From the NCBI RefSeq assembly GCF_004295795.1, contig NZ_SEBR01000009.1, positions 62,001 to 126,000 on the forward strand: a stretch of 64,000 nucleotides of DNA, given 5' to 3'. Shown here in pieces: positions 36,161 to 45,512 of this stretch. Origin of the DNA: Flavobacterium sp. (lineage in GTDB: Bacteria; Bacteroidota; Bacteroidia; Flavobacteriales; Flavobacteriaceae). Below the pieces are notes generated by a model that was given only the letters and a program-made list of their open reading frames with translations, did no database searches and had not been told where the DNA came from. Positions within the stretch are counted from its first letter, which is position 1, and each line of letters starts with the position of its first letter. Both the position numbers and the translations under genes were made by a program.

Positions 36161-39082
36161 ATGAACGCGCGAATCAAAACCATAGTACTCAAAAGCCTGA
36201 AATGGCTAGGAATAGGAATCGCATCGATTTTGTTGCTGCTGTTTCTTATCCCGATTTTGTTTCCGGGACAATTGGCCGATCAGGTCAAAGCCTTCGCCAA
36301 CAAAAAGCTCAAGGGCGAACTCAATTTCACCGAAGCCAACATTTCGTTTTTCAACCATTTTCCGTCTTTGACCGTGACTTTGGAAGATTTCTCGCTCAAA
36401 GGTTCGGCTCCGTTCGAGAAAGATACTTTGCTTGCCGCCGATGAAGTTTCGTTCGGGATCAACCTCAAGCGACTCATTTTCGACAGCCAGATCAGCATTG
36501 ACGAGATTTATGTCGACAATTCGGTCGTGAATGTCATGGTGAATAAAGCCGGACAGGCGAATTACAACGTTTATGTGTCCGAAGACAAAGAACCAGATCT
36601 GGACACGGTTTCAAATACGTCACTCCGTCTGGATCGCATCGACATTTCGCATTGCCGACTCAAATATGACGATCAATCGGCGGGAATTTTGGTTTCCGCC
36701 CAAGATTTCAACTACCTGGGAAAGGGAAATTTCGACCAGAACGTTTTCGATCTTGAAACCGATGCCGACATCAAGAACTTCGATTTCGTCTACAACGGCG
36801 AACCTTATCTGCAAAAGAAAAACGTGAGTGCCGAACTCGTGACACGCATCAACACCAATGCCTTGACATTCGCTTTCCAGAGAAATGACCTCAAGATCAA
36901 CCAACTTCCGATTGATTTTAAAGGCGAACTTGCGATTCTCAAAAGCGGTTATGTGATCGATGTGCGCGTTTCGAGTATGGGAAGCAATCTCAAGGATTTG
37001 TTCACGGCGCTTCCGCCTGAATACGTGACTTGGCTCGAAAGTTCGAAAGTCAAGGGCGACATCGATTTGCTTTTGATGTTCAAAGGCCGATACGACGCCG
37101 CCACGAAGCGTCAGCCATCGCTTTCGTTCAACACGAGAATCACCGACGGTTATATCGAATACAAAGACGCGCCTTTCCCGACTTCTGACATCGATCTCGA
37201 TTTTGCGGCAGTGCTTCCGGCGTTGAACACCGACAGTTTGTCGATCAAACTCAATTCGCTTAGGTTCAAGCTCGGAAAGGAATATTTCAAGGCGTTCGTC
37301 GAAACCAAAGGGCTTGACAATATGTTGGTCAAAGCCGATATAAAAGGAAAACTCGACCTCGAGGCACTCGACAAATCGCTTGGTCTGAGCAATCTCGACA
37401 TGAAAGGAAAACTCGATGTAAACGTCGAATCGAACGGCTATTACAATGCCGCGAAACGTCTTTTCCCGAAAACGAAAGGTCGCGTATTGTTGCAAAATGC
37501 GTGGTTGAAAACCGAATATTATCCAAATCCCATTTCCGATATCAATTTCGACATAAACGCGTTGAACAACGACGGAACGCTAAACGGAACGACAGTGGTG
37601 ATCAAACCCGCGAATTTCACGTTCGAAGGCAATCCTTTCCATCTTGACGCCCGCGTTTCCAATCTCGACGACGTGATTTATGACGTGAAGGCGAAGGGCG
37701 TGATCGACATCGGGAAAATCTATAAGGTTTTCAGGCAAAAAGGCGTCGATGTAACTGGTTTTATCAAGTCGGATGTTCGGTTGAAAGGCCGACAAAGTTA
37801 TGCCACGACCGGAAAATACTCGAAACTCGATAACTCCGGAACGCTTCTTATCCGCGACATAAAAGCGTCGATGGAAACGTTTCCGAAACCGTTTTTCATA
37901 AGCGAAGGCAGTTTTGTGTTCGACCGCGAAAAGATGAATTTCAAGAAGTTTCTGGCCACTTACGGACAATCTGATTTTGCGCTTAACGGAAAACTCATCA
38001 ACGCCATCAATTATTTGTTCGAGAAACGCGGCACATTGCACGGCGATTTCAAGCTCGATTCGAAATACGTGAACGTAAACGAATTCATGGCTTTGGAATC
38101 TGGAACGAATACCGATAAAAAACCCGAGATCGAAGCCGAGAAAAAGGCAAGTCCGCAGGCCTCGGGCGTGATTGTCGTTCCTACGAACCTCGACGTTTTC
38201 CTTACGACGAACATTAACAAAGTTACTTACGACAAATTCAATCTCGAGAACATCGAAGGCACGGTCGGCGTGAGCAAAGGACAGGTTTTGTTCAAAGGCA
38301 CGCAACTCGATATCATTGGTGCGACATTGAATCTCGACGGAATGTACGACGACGCATCACCCAAAAAAGCCGGTTTCGATTTGCGTTTCCGGGCGCGCAA
38401 TTTCGACGTGAAACGCGCGTTCAACGAAATCGAGATGTTCAAGGAACTGGCGACTTCTGCGGGAAAAGCCGAAGGAATCATTTCGGTCGATTACAAACTC
38501 AACGGTGAACTCGATGCCAACATGAATCCGGTTTATCCATCGCTTGAAGGCGGCGGCGTGGTGACTTTGAAGGCGATAAAAATCCGCGGGCTCAAGATGT
38601 TCGGAAGCATTTCTGACAAAACCGGCTCTGACGGACTCAACGATCCCGATTTATCGCGTGTCGACATTAAAACCAACATCAAGAACAATGTAATCGAAGT
38701 CGAAAGAACGCGCATGAAAGTTGCCGTTTTCCGACTCCGATTCGAGGGAAAAACGAGCTTCGACGGACAATTGGCGTTGCGGATGCGACTTGGTTTGCCG
38801 CCGTTCGGACTCGTCGGAATCCCGATAGCGATCACCGGAACACACGAAGATCCAAAGGTGAAAGTGTTCAGCAAAACCACCGAAGCTGTCAAGGAAACGC
38901 CGTTCAAAGGAAACAAAACCATCGACGATTCCAAGGGAAATGCGACGCCGGCCAAGACTTTGGTAGATAAAAAAGAAGCGTCCGACGAAAAGGAAAAGTC
39001 CAAAGACGAGAAAAAATCCGACGCTAAAAAAGAGGAGGACAAAAAGAAATCCGATGCTAAAAAATCCGAAGACAAGCAATAG
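36161..39082 (+). CDS. AsmA-like protein
   Basis: Protein of 973 residues with a single N-terminal membrane helix (WLGIGIASILLLLFLIPILF, about 16-35). A long periplasmic beta-rich body typical of AsmA/bridge-like proteins follows: LKGELNFTEANISFFNHFPSLTV near 50, and the C-terminal AsmA region GKAEGIISVDYKLNGELDA to LALRMRLGLPPFGLVGIPIAITG. The last ~50 residues are low-complexity Lys/Asp/Glu/Ser (repeated KSDAKK). Proteins of this superfamily are linked to lipid movement to the outer membrane in other bacteria; here the role is inferred. It ends in a terminator and faces a second AsmA-like gene. Confidence 0.85.
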   Translation: MNARIKTIVLKSLKWLGIGIASILLLLFLIPILFPGQLADQVKAFANKKLKGELNFTEANISFFNHFPSLTVTLEDFSLKGSAPFEKDTLLAADEVSFGINLKRLIFDSQISIDEIYVDNSVVNVMVNKAGQANYNVYVSEDKEPDLDTVSNTSLRLDRIDISHCRLKYDDQSAGILVSAQDFNYLGKGNFDQNVFDLETDADIKNFDFVYNGEPYLQKKNVSAELVTRINTNALTFAFQRNDLKINQLPIDFKGELAILKSGYVIDVRVSSMGSNLKDLFTALPPEYVTWLESSKVKGDIDLLLMFKGRYDAATKRQPSLSFNTRITDGYIEYKDAPFPTSDIDLDFAAVLPALNTDSLSIKLNSLRFKLGKEYFKAFVETKGLDNMLVKADIKGKLDLEALDKSLGLSNLDMKGKLDVNVESNGYYNAAKRLFPKTKGRVLLQNAWLKTEYYPNPISDINFDINALNNDGTLNGTTVVIKPANFTFEGNPFHLDARVSNLDDVIYDVKAKGVIDIGKIYKVFRQKGVDVTGFIKSDVRLKGRQSYATTGKYSKLDNSGTLLIRDIKASMETFPKPFFISEGSFVFDREKMNFKKFLATYGQSDFALNGKLINAINYLFEKRGTLHGDFKLDSKYVNVNEFMALESGTNTDKKPEIEAEKKASPQASGVIVVPTNLDVFLTTNINKVTYDKFNLENIEGTVGVSKGQVLFKGTQLDIIGATLNLDGMYDDASPKKAGFDLRFRARNFDVKRAFNEIEMFKELATSAGKAEGIISVDYKLNGELDANMNPVYPSLEGGGVVTLKAIKIRGLKMFGSISDKTGSDGLNDPDLSRVDIKTNIKNNVIEVERTRMKVAVFRLRFEGKTSFDGQLALRMRLGLPPFGLVGIPIAITGTHEDPKVKVFSKTTEAVKETPFKGNKTIDDSKGNATPAKTLVDKKEASDEKEKSKDEKKSDAKKEEDKKKSDAKKSEDKQ

Positions 39083-39110
39083 TCGTTTCGATAGCAAATA
39101 ACAGACAACA

Positions 39111-39145
39111 AACCGAAAGCCACCAAAAAAGCTTTCGGTTTTTTT
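39111..39145 (+). terminator. Rho-independent terminator after the AsmA-like gene
   Basis: AACCGAAAGC (39111-39120) pairs perfectly with GCTTTCGGTT (39131-39140), followed by seven T in total. Confidence 0.85.
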
Positions 39146-39159
39146 GTGTCGGATCAACC

Positions 39160-39790
39160 GCAGATTCAGGAATTTATGTGGCGAACCGGAATAAAATTCG
39201 CGAATTTGCGGTTTAAATAGGTTTGGAAATTTGACGCGAGAGAAACTTGAATCAGTCATGCATTTGTGCATTCGTAGCTTGATTATTTTGGCCACGAATG
39301 CACGAATAAAAATCAGCCGCGAATTCATGTGACGAACCGAAAGCAAATTCGCGAATTCGCGGTTAAAATCGGTTTGGAAATTAATTATTTTGGGCCACGA
39401 ATACACGAATACACGAATAGAGAGTAGCCGCGAATTCGCCAATTCATGTGATGAACCGGAATAAAATTCGCGAATTCGCGGTTTAAATAGGTTTGGAAAT
39501 TTGACGCGAGAGAAACTTGAATCAGTCATGCATTTGTACATTCGTGGCTTGATTATTTTGGCCACGAATGCACGAATAAAAATCAGCCGCGAATTCATGT
39601 GACGAACCGAAAGCAAATTCGCGAATTCGCGGATAAAATCGGTTTGAAAAGTTGAGGCGAGAGAAACTTGAATCAGTCATGCATTCGTGCATTCGTGGCT
39701 TAATTATTCCAGCCACGAATGCACGAATAAAAAATTAGCCGCGAATTCGCGAATTCATGTGACGAGCCGAGAAAAAACTCGTGATTTAAA
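39160..39790. repeat. Complex block of direct and inverted repeats
   Basis: A ~205-base segment at about 39177-39380 recurs at about 39447-39650 (offset 270 bases) with few differences, and a third partial copy runs on to about 39765. Each copy carries a hairpin built from GCCACGAATGCACGAAT and its complement. The best one pairs 39683-39700 with 39711-39728 perfectly over 18 bases. CGCGAATTCGCG palindromes and variants recur between. It lies in the 753-base gap between two convergent genes. No gene is supported inside it; the long antisense frame exists because 270 is divisible by 3. Confidence 0.85.
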
Positions 39791-39835
39791 GGCAAAACAA
39801 GGATCATCCGAAGCAAATATCCGAGGCAAAAAAAA

Positions 39836-41419
39836 TCAACCTAGTTTTTCAGAAACCATGATTTTCTTCAAACCCTCGGCGATCGACTTCCAGAACATAT
39901 TGTAAAACGATTTGTCTTTTTCGCGTTCTACCTCGATTTCAGTGCGTTTCACCTTTTCCTTGGTGTCGTTTTTCACGAAAAGATTCGCGACGCCAGACAG
40001 AAATCTGTTCTTTTTCTTGCGGTCGTTTTTCTGGAAAACCGTCACTTTAAGATCATCGTAATTGATTCCGAAAGTCCCTTTCGAGCCGTTGTCGTTTCCG
40101 CGAAAATCAAAATAAACCTCGTCCAGAATGCCTTTCGCGCTAAAGTTCATATAAGGTTTGCTGAATTGCTCCAGGCGCTCGACCGGAAAACTCAAAATGC
40201 TTCCCTTGATGTGAAAGCCGTCCGATTTATCGAGCACATTCAGCGTCCAATTTGCTTTGAGCGGCGCTACGTCCATGAATTTGGCGTCTATCAGAATTTG
40301 TACATCGGGTAACTTTTTCTGTTCGAATCCGCTGTAAACGTGCAATGCCGTAAGATTAAACGGGCTCCAACGCAATTTTCCGGGCGCGACGTCGTTGTTC
40401 TGTTCTTCGTATTCGAGAACCGAATTCCGAACGGCCAAAGTATCGACGCGCAAATCGAAATTCATGTCGCGCAACAAGGCGTTGTAAAGTTTTTTCTTGC
40501 GCAGATCGTCGGTTTTGCGCTTGTCGCGGTAAATGTTCGCATTCACGCGATCAAGTCTGACAGTTTTGGAGTGCACGAACAAAGTGTCGTCTTCGCGAAA
40601 TCCCCACGAAAGTTGTTCAAGACTCAATTTGTCGACTTTTATGTTGTACATATCGCGTTCGGAATCGATGGATTTCAAGAAATTGACCCGGCTCATGTCG
40701 CACAGATATTCGAGTTTGTCGACAGAAAAACCAGCATTCGTAGTACTGATTTTTCCGCATCTCACGTGATATTGCAAATTGGGTTTGTAGAAAACGCTGT
40801 CGCAGGAAAACGCGTAAGTTTTATACGAAAACGGCACTTTCCGCTTGAGTTGTTTGTCGTTTATGCCGATTCCGGTGAGTTCAGCCGAGATATTGTTGGC
40901 GCGCAGCATCGGTTTTTCGTTCTTCGGATACAAAATCGTAACGTCGCCATTGTTCAGTTTTACTTCGGATACATTGATAATGTTCTCAAAAGGCTTCACG
41001 ACATCCGAACTCAAACTTTTCGAGTAATTGATTTTTGAGTCGTCTTTCTTGTAAAGCGTTACTGTCGGCTTGTTCACGACGATTGCCGAAGCTTTTATCC
41101 TATCCGAAACAAGCAAACTCCAAATGCTGAAATGTTGCACTTCGATCGATTTCACCGTCGCGTAAATACCTTGTTTGTGAAGCGTGTCCTTTAGTGCGGC
41201 CTTTGGAACGACGGTAATGTCCGAAGCTTTTATCGTGGCCGTGAGCAACGAAACGTGCAGGTTTTTGTAAGTGATGAAATAGGGCGATTTGTTCTTTTCG
41301 TTGATGATTTTCGGCAGTTCGTTGTTCACCCAATAGTAGTTGAAGTAAAGTCCGAAGGCGGAAATTACGAGGATTAGCGCGCCAAAACTGATGAGAAATC
41401 TCTTGAGCCATTTGTTCAT
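39836..41419 (-). CDS. AsmA-like / DUF748-like periplasmic protein
   Basis: Protein of 527 residues with an N-terminal membrane helix (FLISFGALILVISAFGLYFNYYWV, about 9-32) and a periplasmic body of repeating beta-strands, e.g. YKNLHVSLLTATIKASDITV near 50 and VSEVKLNNGDVTILYP near 150. It resembles AsmA/DUF748-like proteins in layout but lacks any motif I can assign with certainty. The C-terminal ~60 residues are basic and charged. It converges with the other AsmA-like gene across the repeat block. Confidence 0.7.
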   Translation of the reverse strand: MNKWLKRFLISFGALILVISAFGLYFNYYWVNNELPKIINEKNKSPYFITYKNLHVSLLTATIKASDITVVPKAALKDTLHKQGIYATVKSIEVQHFSIWSLLVSDRIKASAIVVNKPTVTLYKKDDSKINYSKSLSSDVVKPFENIINVSEVKLNNGDVTILYPKNEKPMLRANNISAELTGIGINDKQLKRKVPFSYKTYAFSCDSVFYKPNLQYHVRCGKISTTNAGFSVDKLEYLCDMSRVNFLKSIDSERDMYNIKVDKLSLEQLSWGFREDDTLFVHSKTVRLDRVNANIYRDKRKTDDLRKKKLYNALLRDMNFDLRVDTLAVRNSVLEYEEQNNDVAPGKLRWSPFNLTALHVYSGFEQKKLPDVQILIDAKFMDVAPLKANWTLNVLDKSDGFHIKGSILSFPVERLEQFSKPYMNFSAKGILDEVYFDFRGNDNGSKGTFGINYDDLKVTVFQKNDRKKKNRFLSGVANLFVKNDTKEKVKRTEIEVEREKDKSFYNMFWKSIAEGLKKIMVSEKLG

Positions 41420-41486
41420 ACAATTAAATTAATCAATAATGCCGACAGGTTTGGGACATTGTGATATTTTTACGAAAATGATTTTT

Positions 41487-41831
41487 ATGAAGACATTCCT
41501 CAAAATAGCGGCCGTTATGCTTTTGCTGATTTCGGTTCCGACGCTGGCGCAAAGCAAATCGGTCACAATAAAAACGAACATCAATTGCGATCACTGCAAG
41601 CAATGCCCAAGTTGTGGCGGTAAATTCCAGAAAACACTTATAAAGGAATCGGGAATTCAGATGGTGATTTTGGACGAACAAAAAATGACGCTCAAAGTTA
41701 CTTACAACTCCAAAAAGACAGATCCGCAAGCCATAAAAGTGGCCATAAGTAAATTGGGCTATGACGCCGATGAAATCAAAGCCGATCCGAAAGGTTTCGA
41801 ACAGCTCGACAGCTGTTGCAAGCCGGGTTGA
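41487..41831 (+). CDS. Secreted heavy-metal-associated (HMA) domain protein
   Basis: Protein of 114 residues. Signal peptide MKTFLKIAAVMLLLISVPTLA, then a ferredoxin-like HMA fold (SVTIKTNINCDHC... to VAISKLGYDADEIKA). The metal site is unusual: instead of one CxxC it has four cysteines, CDHCKQCPSC, in the loop, and two more at the C-terminus (DSCCKPG). It probably binds a soft metal ion in the periplasm. The start at 41487 was chosen because it gives a compact signal peptide; frames from 41439 or 41478 would only add upstream residues. No metal transporter is next to it. Confidence 0.85.
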   Translation: MKTFLKIAAVMLLLISVPTLAQSKSVTIKTNINCDHCKQCPSCGGKFQKTLIKESGIQMVILDEQKMTLKVTYNSKKTDPQAIKVAISKLGYDADEIKADPKGFEQLDSCCKPG

Positions 41832-41980
41832 CAAACCGTAATATTTTTAACATTCGGCTGTGAGGTCGCGTCAACAAACGAACTTCGCGTCCTGCGAATG
41901 GGTTTATCTGTAACTATTGAATGTTATCCGATAAAAATCCCAAAGCGATTGTTCCTAGCTTGGTAAAAAGGCCAAAAGCT

Positions 41981-42295
41981 ATGAATACACACACGATAAT
42001 CCTCAAATGCAAAGGCAACAAAATGCCCGATCTTTCACGCCTGGAATCGTGTTTCGACGCGATCATGGAAAATCCGCAAATCGAATATTTCGGACGCAAC
42101 GGAAGGCGGCTTTATTCGAATCCGAAAGCGATCATGGAAAGCCTGAACGGAAAATTCTTCCTTCAGTTTTCTTTCAGGCACTTGTTGCAACTCGACAGCG
42201 TGCACGCTTTCGCCATCATAAAATCGGCGCTAAAGAACAAAATGGTTCGCAAAATCAGCAACGAAGGTGACGCGCTCGAAGTCATTCTTCCATAA
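41981..42295 (+). CDS. Hypothetical protein
   Basis: Frame of 104 residues (MNTHTIILKCKGNKMPDLSR...), or 124 if translation begins at 41921. It is basic, predicted alpha/beta, with no signal peptide or membrane segment; a central LNGKFFLQFSFRHLLQLDSVH and a C-terminal DALEVILP are its clearest patches. I do not recognise a family. Support: codon use like the neighbours and a terminator directly after the stop. Confidence 0.6.
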   Translation: MNTHTIILKCKGNKMPDLSRLESCFDAIMENPQIEYFGRNGRRLYSNPKAIMESLNGKFFLQFSFRHLLQLDSVHAFAIIKSALKNKMVRKISNEGDALEVILP

Positions 42296-42297
42296 AA

Positions 42298-42321
42298 AAG
42301 ACCTCGCGCAGGCAAGGTCTT
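42298..42321. terminator. Rho-independent terminator between convergent genes
   Basis: AAGACCT (42298-42304) pairs with AGGTCTT (42315-42321). An A-run precedes it, so it could serve the minus-strand gene as well as the plus-strand gene. Confidence 0.6.
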
Positions 42322-42341
42322 CTTCGTGCTCAACAATCGAT

Positions 42342-45300
42342 TTATTTTTTCGGACTTTGTTTTCTTGAGTAGTTGATAGCCGATTCCGGAAGGCGCTCGA
42401 ACCTTACGTTCTGTCCGTCGAAGTGGATCGATTTTCCTTCTTTTTCCTGTTCGGCATTTATTACGTCTATCATTTTCTGGTCAAAATCGCTCGCCATTAC
42501 GGTTGTTGAAATCTCGACGCCGTTCTCAAAACCATTCTGCGTTCCGACGGCGACCCAATTGAAGCTGGCATTGCTCGTGCCCGAGCCATTTTCGGTTACA
42601 TAAAATCCTTGAGTCGTCACGCGGCTCACGAAAACGCCTTTGGTTTCCTGGGTTGGCGTCACCGTGACATTGATCGTTTCGGGATCGCCCACAGATTCGG
42701 AAAAACTTTTCTTGAAAGGAATAAAAACCGTCCCGTTTTGCAGTTGTCCGCGACCTCTTGTCATTACGTCGATTTCAGTCGATGTCGGAACGTATGTCGC
42801 CGTTCTTTCGGATGAACCGTTGTCGGTAAGTTTTACGATTGGTTCGTTCACGATGGTTTTTCCTTGGACGTAAGCTCCGAATTCGCGTCCGTGCGAGAAC
42901 ATTCCATATTCAGAACCCGCGATGTAGCCGCCCATGAATCCGCCTCTGATGCCAAGCCCGATATTGTTGTTGGCTTTTTCTGTTCCGATGTTTTTCTGTG
43001 CGAAACGATTTCCGTTGTTCGTCAACGCGATTCCGCCAATGGCGCCGGCTCCGTAAACGCTGTAAAAGATCCCCGACGCGCCTCGGTAACCCAAAATCCC
43101 AAAGTTCGAATTCCCGCCAAAACCAAGCACGCCGCCCGACGTATCCGGAATAGAAGTGCCGGAACCAACCGGAAGAATATCTCCGATGACGCCGTATAAA
43201 AACGAATTCTGTGTGATGCTTGTCGTGGGAACGCGCGATCCGAAGTTGCCGTAAACGCCACTTGACGCGCCTTGATTCGCAGTGTTGTACGAACCGCCGC
43301 TGAAACCGATTCCCGGCGTCAGCGAGTTGTTTTCTCCCAAAACGCCTGCCGCTTTCCAGTTTCCGGCCGCTGTTTCGTCGATCACGCCGTGAACTCCTAT
43401 CGGAATAAACGCTGTTGTCGATCCGTCGGCTTGACCGACAACGCCTTCATTGCCTTTCACGTAAGTCGAAAGCGAGGTTTTCGTCAGGCCGACAAGCCCG
43501 TAACCAGTATTGTTCGAAGCGCCCAAAACACCTATTCCGGCCGCATCCGCATAAGACGCAAAACCGCGTTTGGCAGTAGCATTTCCATAACCCGTAAAAT
43601 TGGTATAAGAAGTGGACGAAGTGTGAACCGAAACCACATCGCGCGAATCTTCGCCGCTCGCTTTACCGAAAACGCCCACGCCCTGAACGCGAAGGCCGTT
43701 TGCCGGAGCCGCGTTCGCCGGAGCAAAAGTCGCACCGATAGTCACATTCGAAGTCGTTCCCATTCTCAAACCTTCGGCTCCGTTCGTGCTCAAAGACAAA
43801 ACGTCCGCCGCCGGACTGAAAAGACCTGTGTTTGTGTCGGTCGCAAATGAATAGAACGGAAGCAAAGCCGTTCCCAAAGCCAAAGCGTGAACTTGGTCGG
43901 CGTTTGGAATTCTGAGCTTTGTCGTGCCGTTCGTCGCAAAATCGAGATTGTCGGGATTCGAACTGAAAACGCCCGTATTAGTGTCGGTTTGGAACGAATA
44001 AACAGGAAGCGCTGCCGTTCCAAGCGAGTACGATTGCAATTGTCCGTTGTTGGCATTGCTGATATTCCAGCGATCTGCCGAGCCGGTTTTGATGCGCAGG
44101 TCAGCGGCATCGGTCGTTCCTACAAAATTCGTTCCCGGAAGCGTCCCGGCATTTCCGGTTGTCGTCCAGTCGTTGTTGAAACCCGTAGCGACTTTCACCC
44201 AGACGGCTCCGTCCCAATAATAATAACTCGGAACGACATTGTTTGGCGCAACGCCCGAAGTTGCCGTATTGTAAACCATTTCCGAAACAGTCGGCAAAGT
44301 CAATGGCGATGCGGAGTTTGTAGCAGTCAAGGCAACTCTCGGAATCAAAACGCCTTCGGTCGCGCTGTTCACGTCGAGCATCGCATTTGCCGTCGCGGCT
44401 CCAATCACGAAACGTCCGGCGTTGTCGAATCTCGCTCTTTCGGTGCCATTCGTCGTCACCGAAAGCGCATCTGCCGACGGGCTGAAAACGCCGGTGTTGG
44501 TATCCGTTTGAAAAGAATACGACGGAAGAGCCGCCGTTCCCAGCGAATACGATTGCAATTGGCCGTTGTTCGCGTTGCTGATGTTCCAGCGGTCAGTGCC
44601 GTCGGTTTTGATTCTCACGTCGACTGCATCGGTCGTGCCGATAAAATTAGTGCCCGCGACCGTTCCTGAATTTCCGGTCAAAGCCCAGTCGTTGTTCACT
44701 CCCGTGGCGAGTCTTATCCAGGATGCGCCGCCCCAATAATAATATCCGGGCGTAACATTAAAAGGTGCAGTTCCGGCGTTTGCGTTGTTGAAAACCATTT
44801 CAGAATTCGTGGGCGTCGTAAGTGGCAAAGCCGAATTGGTAGCCGTCAAAGCGACCCGAGGAATCAAAAGGCCTTCGTTGGCGCTGTTCACGTCGAGCAT
44901 CGCGTTTGCCGATGTCGCGCCAACAACCAGACGTCCGCTGGCGTCGACCCTTGCGCGCTCAATGCCGAAAGTCGCAAAACCGATCGCATCGGCGGACGGA
45001 CTGAAAATTCCAGTATTAGTGTCCGTTTGGAAAGAATATGCGGGAATTGGCGCGGTGCCGAGTGAGTACGACTGCAATTGGCCGTTGTTTGTATTGCTGA
45101 TGTTCCAGCGGTCGGTGCCGTTGGTCTTGATGCGCACGTCGATTGCGTCAGTGGTTCCGATGAAGTTCGTGCCTGCGACCGTTCCGGCATTTCCGGTCAG
45201 CGCCCAAAATGTATTGGAACCCGTGGAAAGCCGAATCCAGGTCGTTCCGTCCCAATAGTAATAGCCGGGCGTGACCTGGTTTGGGCCTGCCGCCGAAGTC

Positions 45301-45512
45301 GTCGTGTTGTAGACAAGTTCAGAAACCGTGGGCGTCGTTACCGTCGCGACGTTCGTTGCCGCAAGCGCGATCCTTGGGATTAGCAATCCGTCATTTGTCG
45401 AGGCGATGTCGAGAGCGGCAGTTGGGGAAGTAGTGCCGATTCCGACCTGGGCCAGCGAAATGTTTCCAATAAAAAGAAGAATTAGAAAACTTCTGTAAGT
45501 AATCGTTTTCAT
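42342..45512 (-). CDS. Large secreted repeat protein (tail-fibre/adhesin-like)
   Basis: Protein of 1056 residues from the ATG at 45512, which gives a proper signal peptide (MKTITYRSFLILLFIGNISLA); a start at 45545 would place 11 residues before it. Three modules of about 172 residues follow, each with GLLIPRVALTATN, TPGYYYWDG or a variant, NFIGTTDA, RWNISN and YSFQTDTNTGVFSP. The rest is rich in Gly/Asn/Ser (GVLGENNSLTPGIGFSGGSY) and ends without a clear T9SS domain. Similar architectures occur in surface or tail-fibre-like proteins of Bacteroidota; no function can be assigned. Confidence 0.82.
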   Translation of the reverse strand: MKTITYRSFLILLFIGNISLAQVGIGTTSPTAALDIASTNDGLLIPRIALAATNVATVTTPTVSELVYNTTTSAAGPNQVTPGYYYWDGTTWIRLSTGSNTFWALTGNAGTVAGTNFIGTTDAIDVRIKTNGTDRWNISNTNNGQLQSYSLGTAPIPAYSFQTDTNTGIFSPSADAIGFATFGIERARVDASGRLVVGATSANAMLDVNSANEGLLIPRVALTATNSALPLTTPTNSEMVFNNANAGTAPFNVTPGYYYWGGASWIRLATGVNNDWALTGNSGTVAGTNFIGTTDAVDVRIKTDGTDRWNISNANNGQLQSYSLGTAALPSYSFQTDTNTGVFSPSADALSVTTNGTERARFDNAGRFVIGAATANAMLDVNSATEGVLIPRVALTATNSASPLTLPTVSEMVYNTATSGVAPNNVVPSYYYWDGAVWVKVATGFNNDWTTTGNAGTLPGTNFVGTTDAADLRIKTGSADRWNISNANNGQLQSYSLGTAALPVYSFQTDTNTGVFSSNPDNLDFATNGTTKLRIPNADQVHALALGTALLPFYSFATDTNTGLFSPAADVLSLSTNGAEGLRMGTTSNVTIGATFAPANAAPANGLRVQGVGVFGKASGEDSRDVVSVHTSSTSYTNFTGYGNATAKRGFASYADAAGIGVLGASNNTGYGLVGLTKTSLSTYVKGNEGVVGQADGSTTAFIPIGVHGVIDETAAGNWKAAGVLGENNSLTPGIGFSGGSYNTANQGASSGVYGNFGSRVPTTSITQNSFLYGVIGDILPVGSGTSIPDTSGGVLGFGGNSNFGILGYRGASGIFYSVYGAGAIGGIALTNNGNRFAQKNIGTEKANNNIGLGIRGGFMGGYIAGSEYGMFSHGREFGAYVQGKTIVNEPIVKLTDNGSSERTATYVPTSTEIDVMTRGRGQLQNGTVFIPFKKSFSESVGDPETINVTVTPTQETKGVFVSRVTTQGFYVTENGSGTSNASFNWVAVGTQNGFENGVEISTTVMASDFDQKMIDVINAEQEKEGKSIHFDGQNVRFERLPESAINYSRKQSPKK

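Noticed and set aside
38651..39616. 321-residue minus-strand frame through the repeat block
   Set aside because: It overlaps the end of the AsmA-like gene and is kept open only because the 270-base repeat is a multiple of three.
39160..39790. Possible CRISPR array
   Set aside because: Repeats are long, unevenly spaced and have internal hairpins; there are no short unique spacers and no cas genes.
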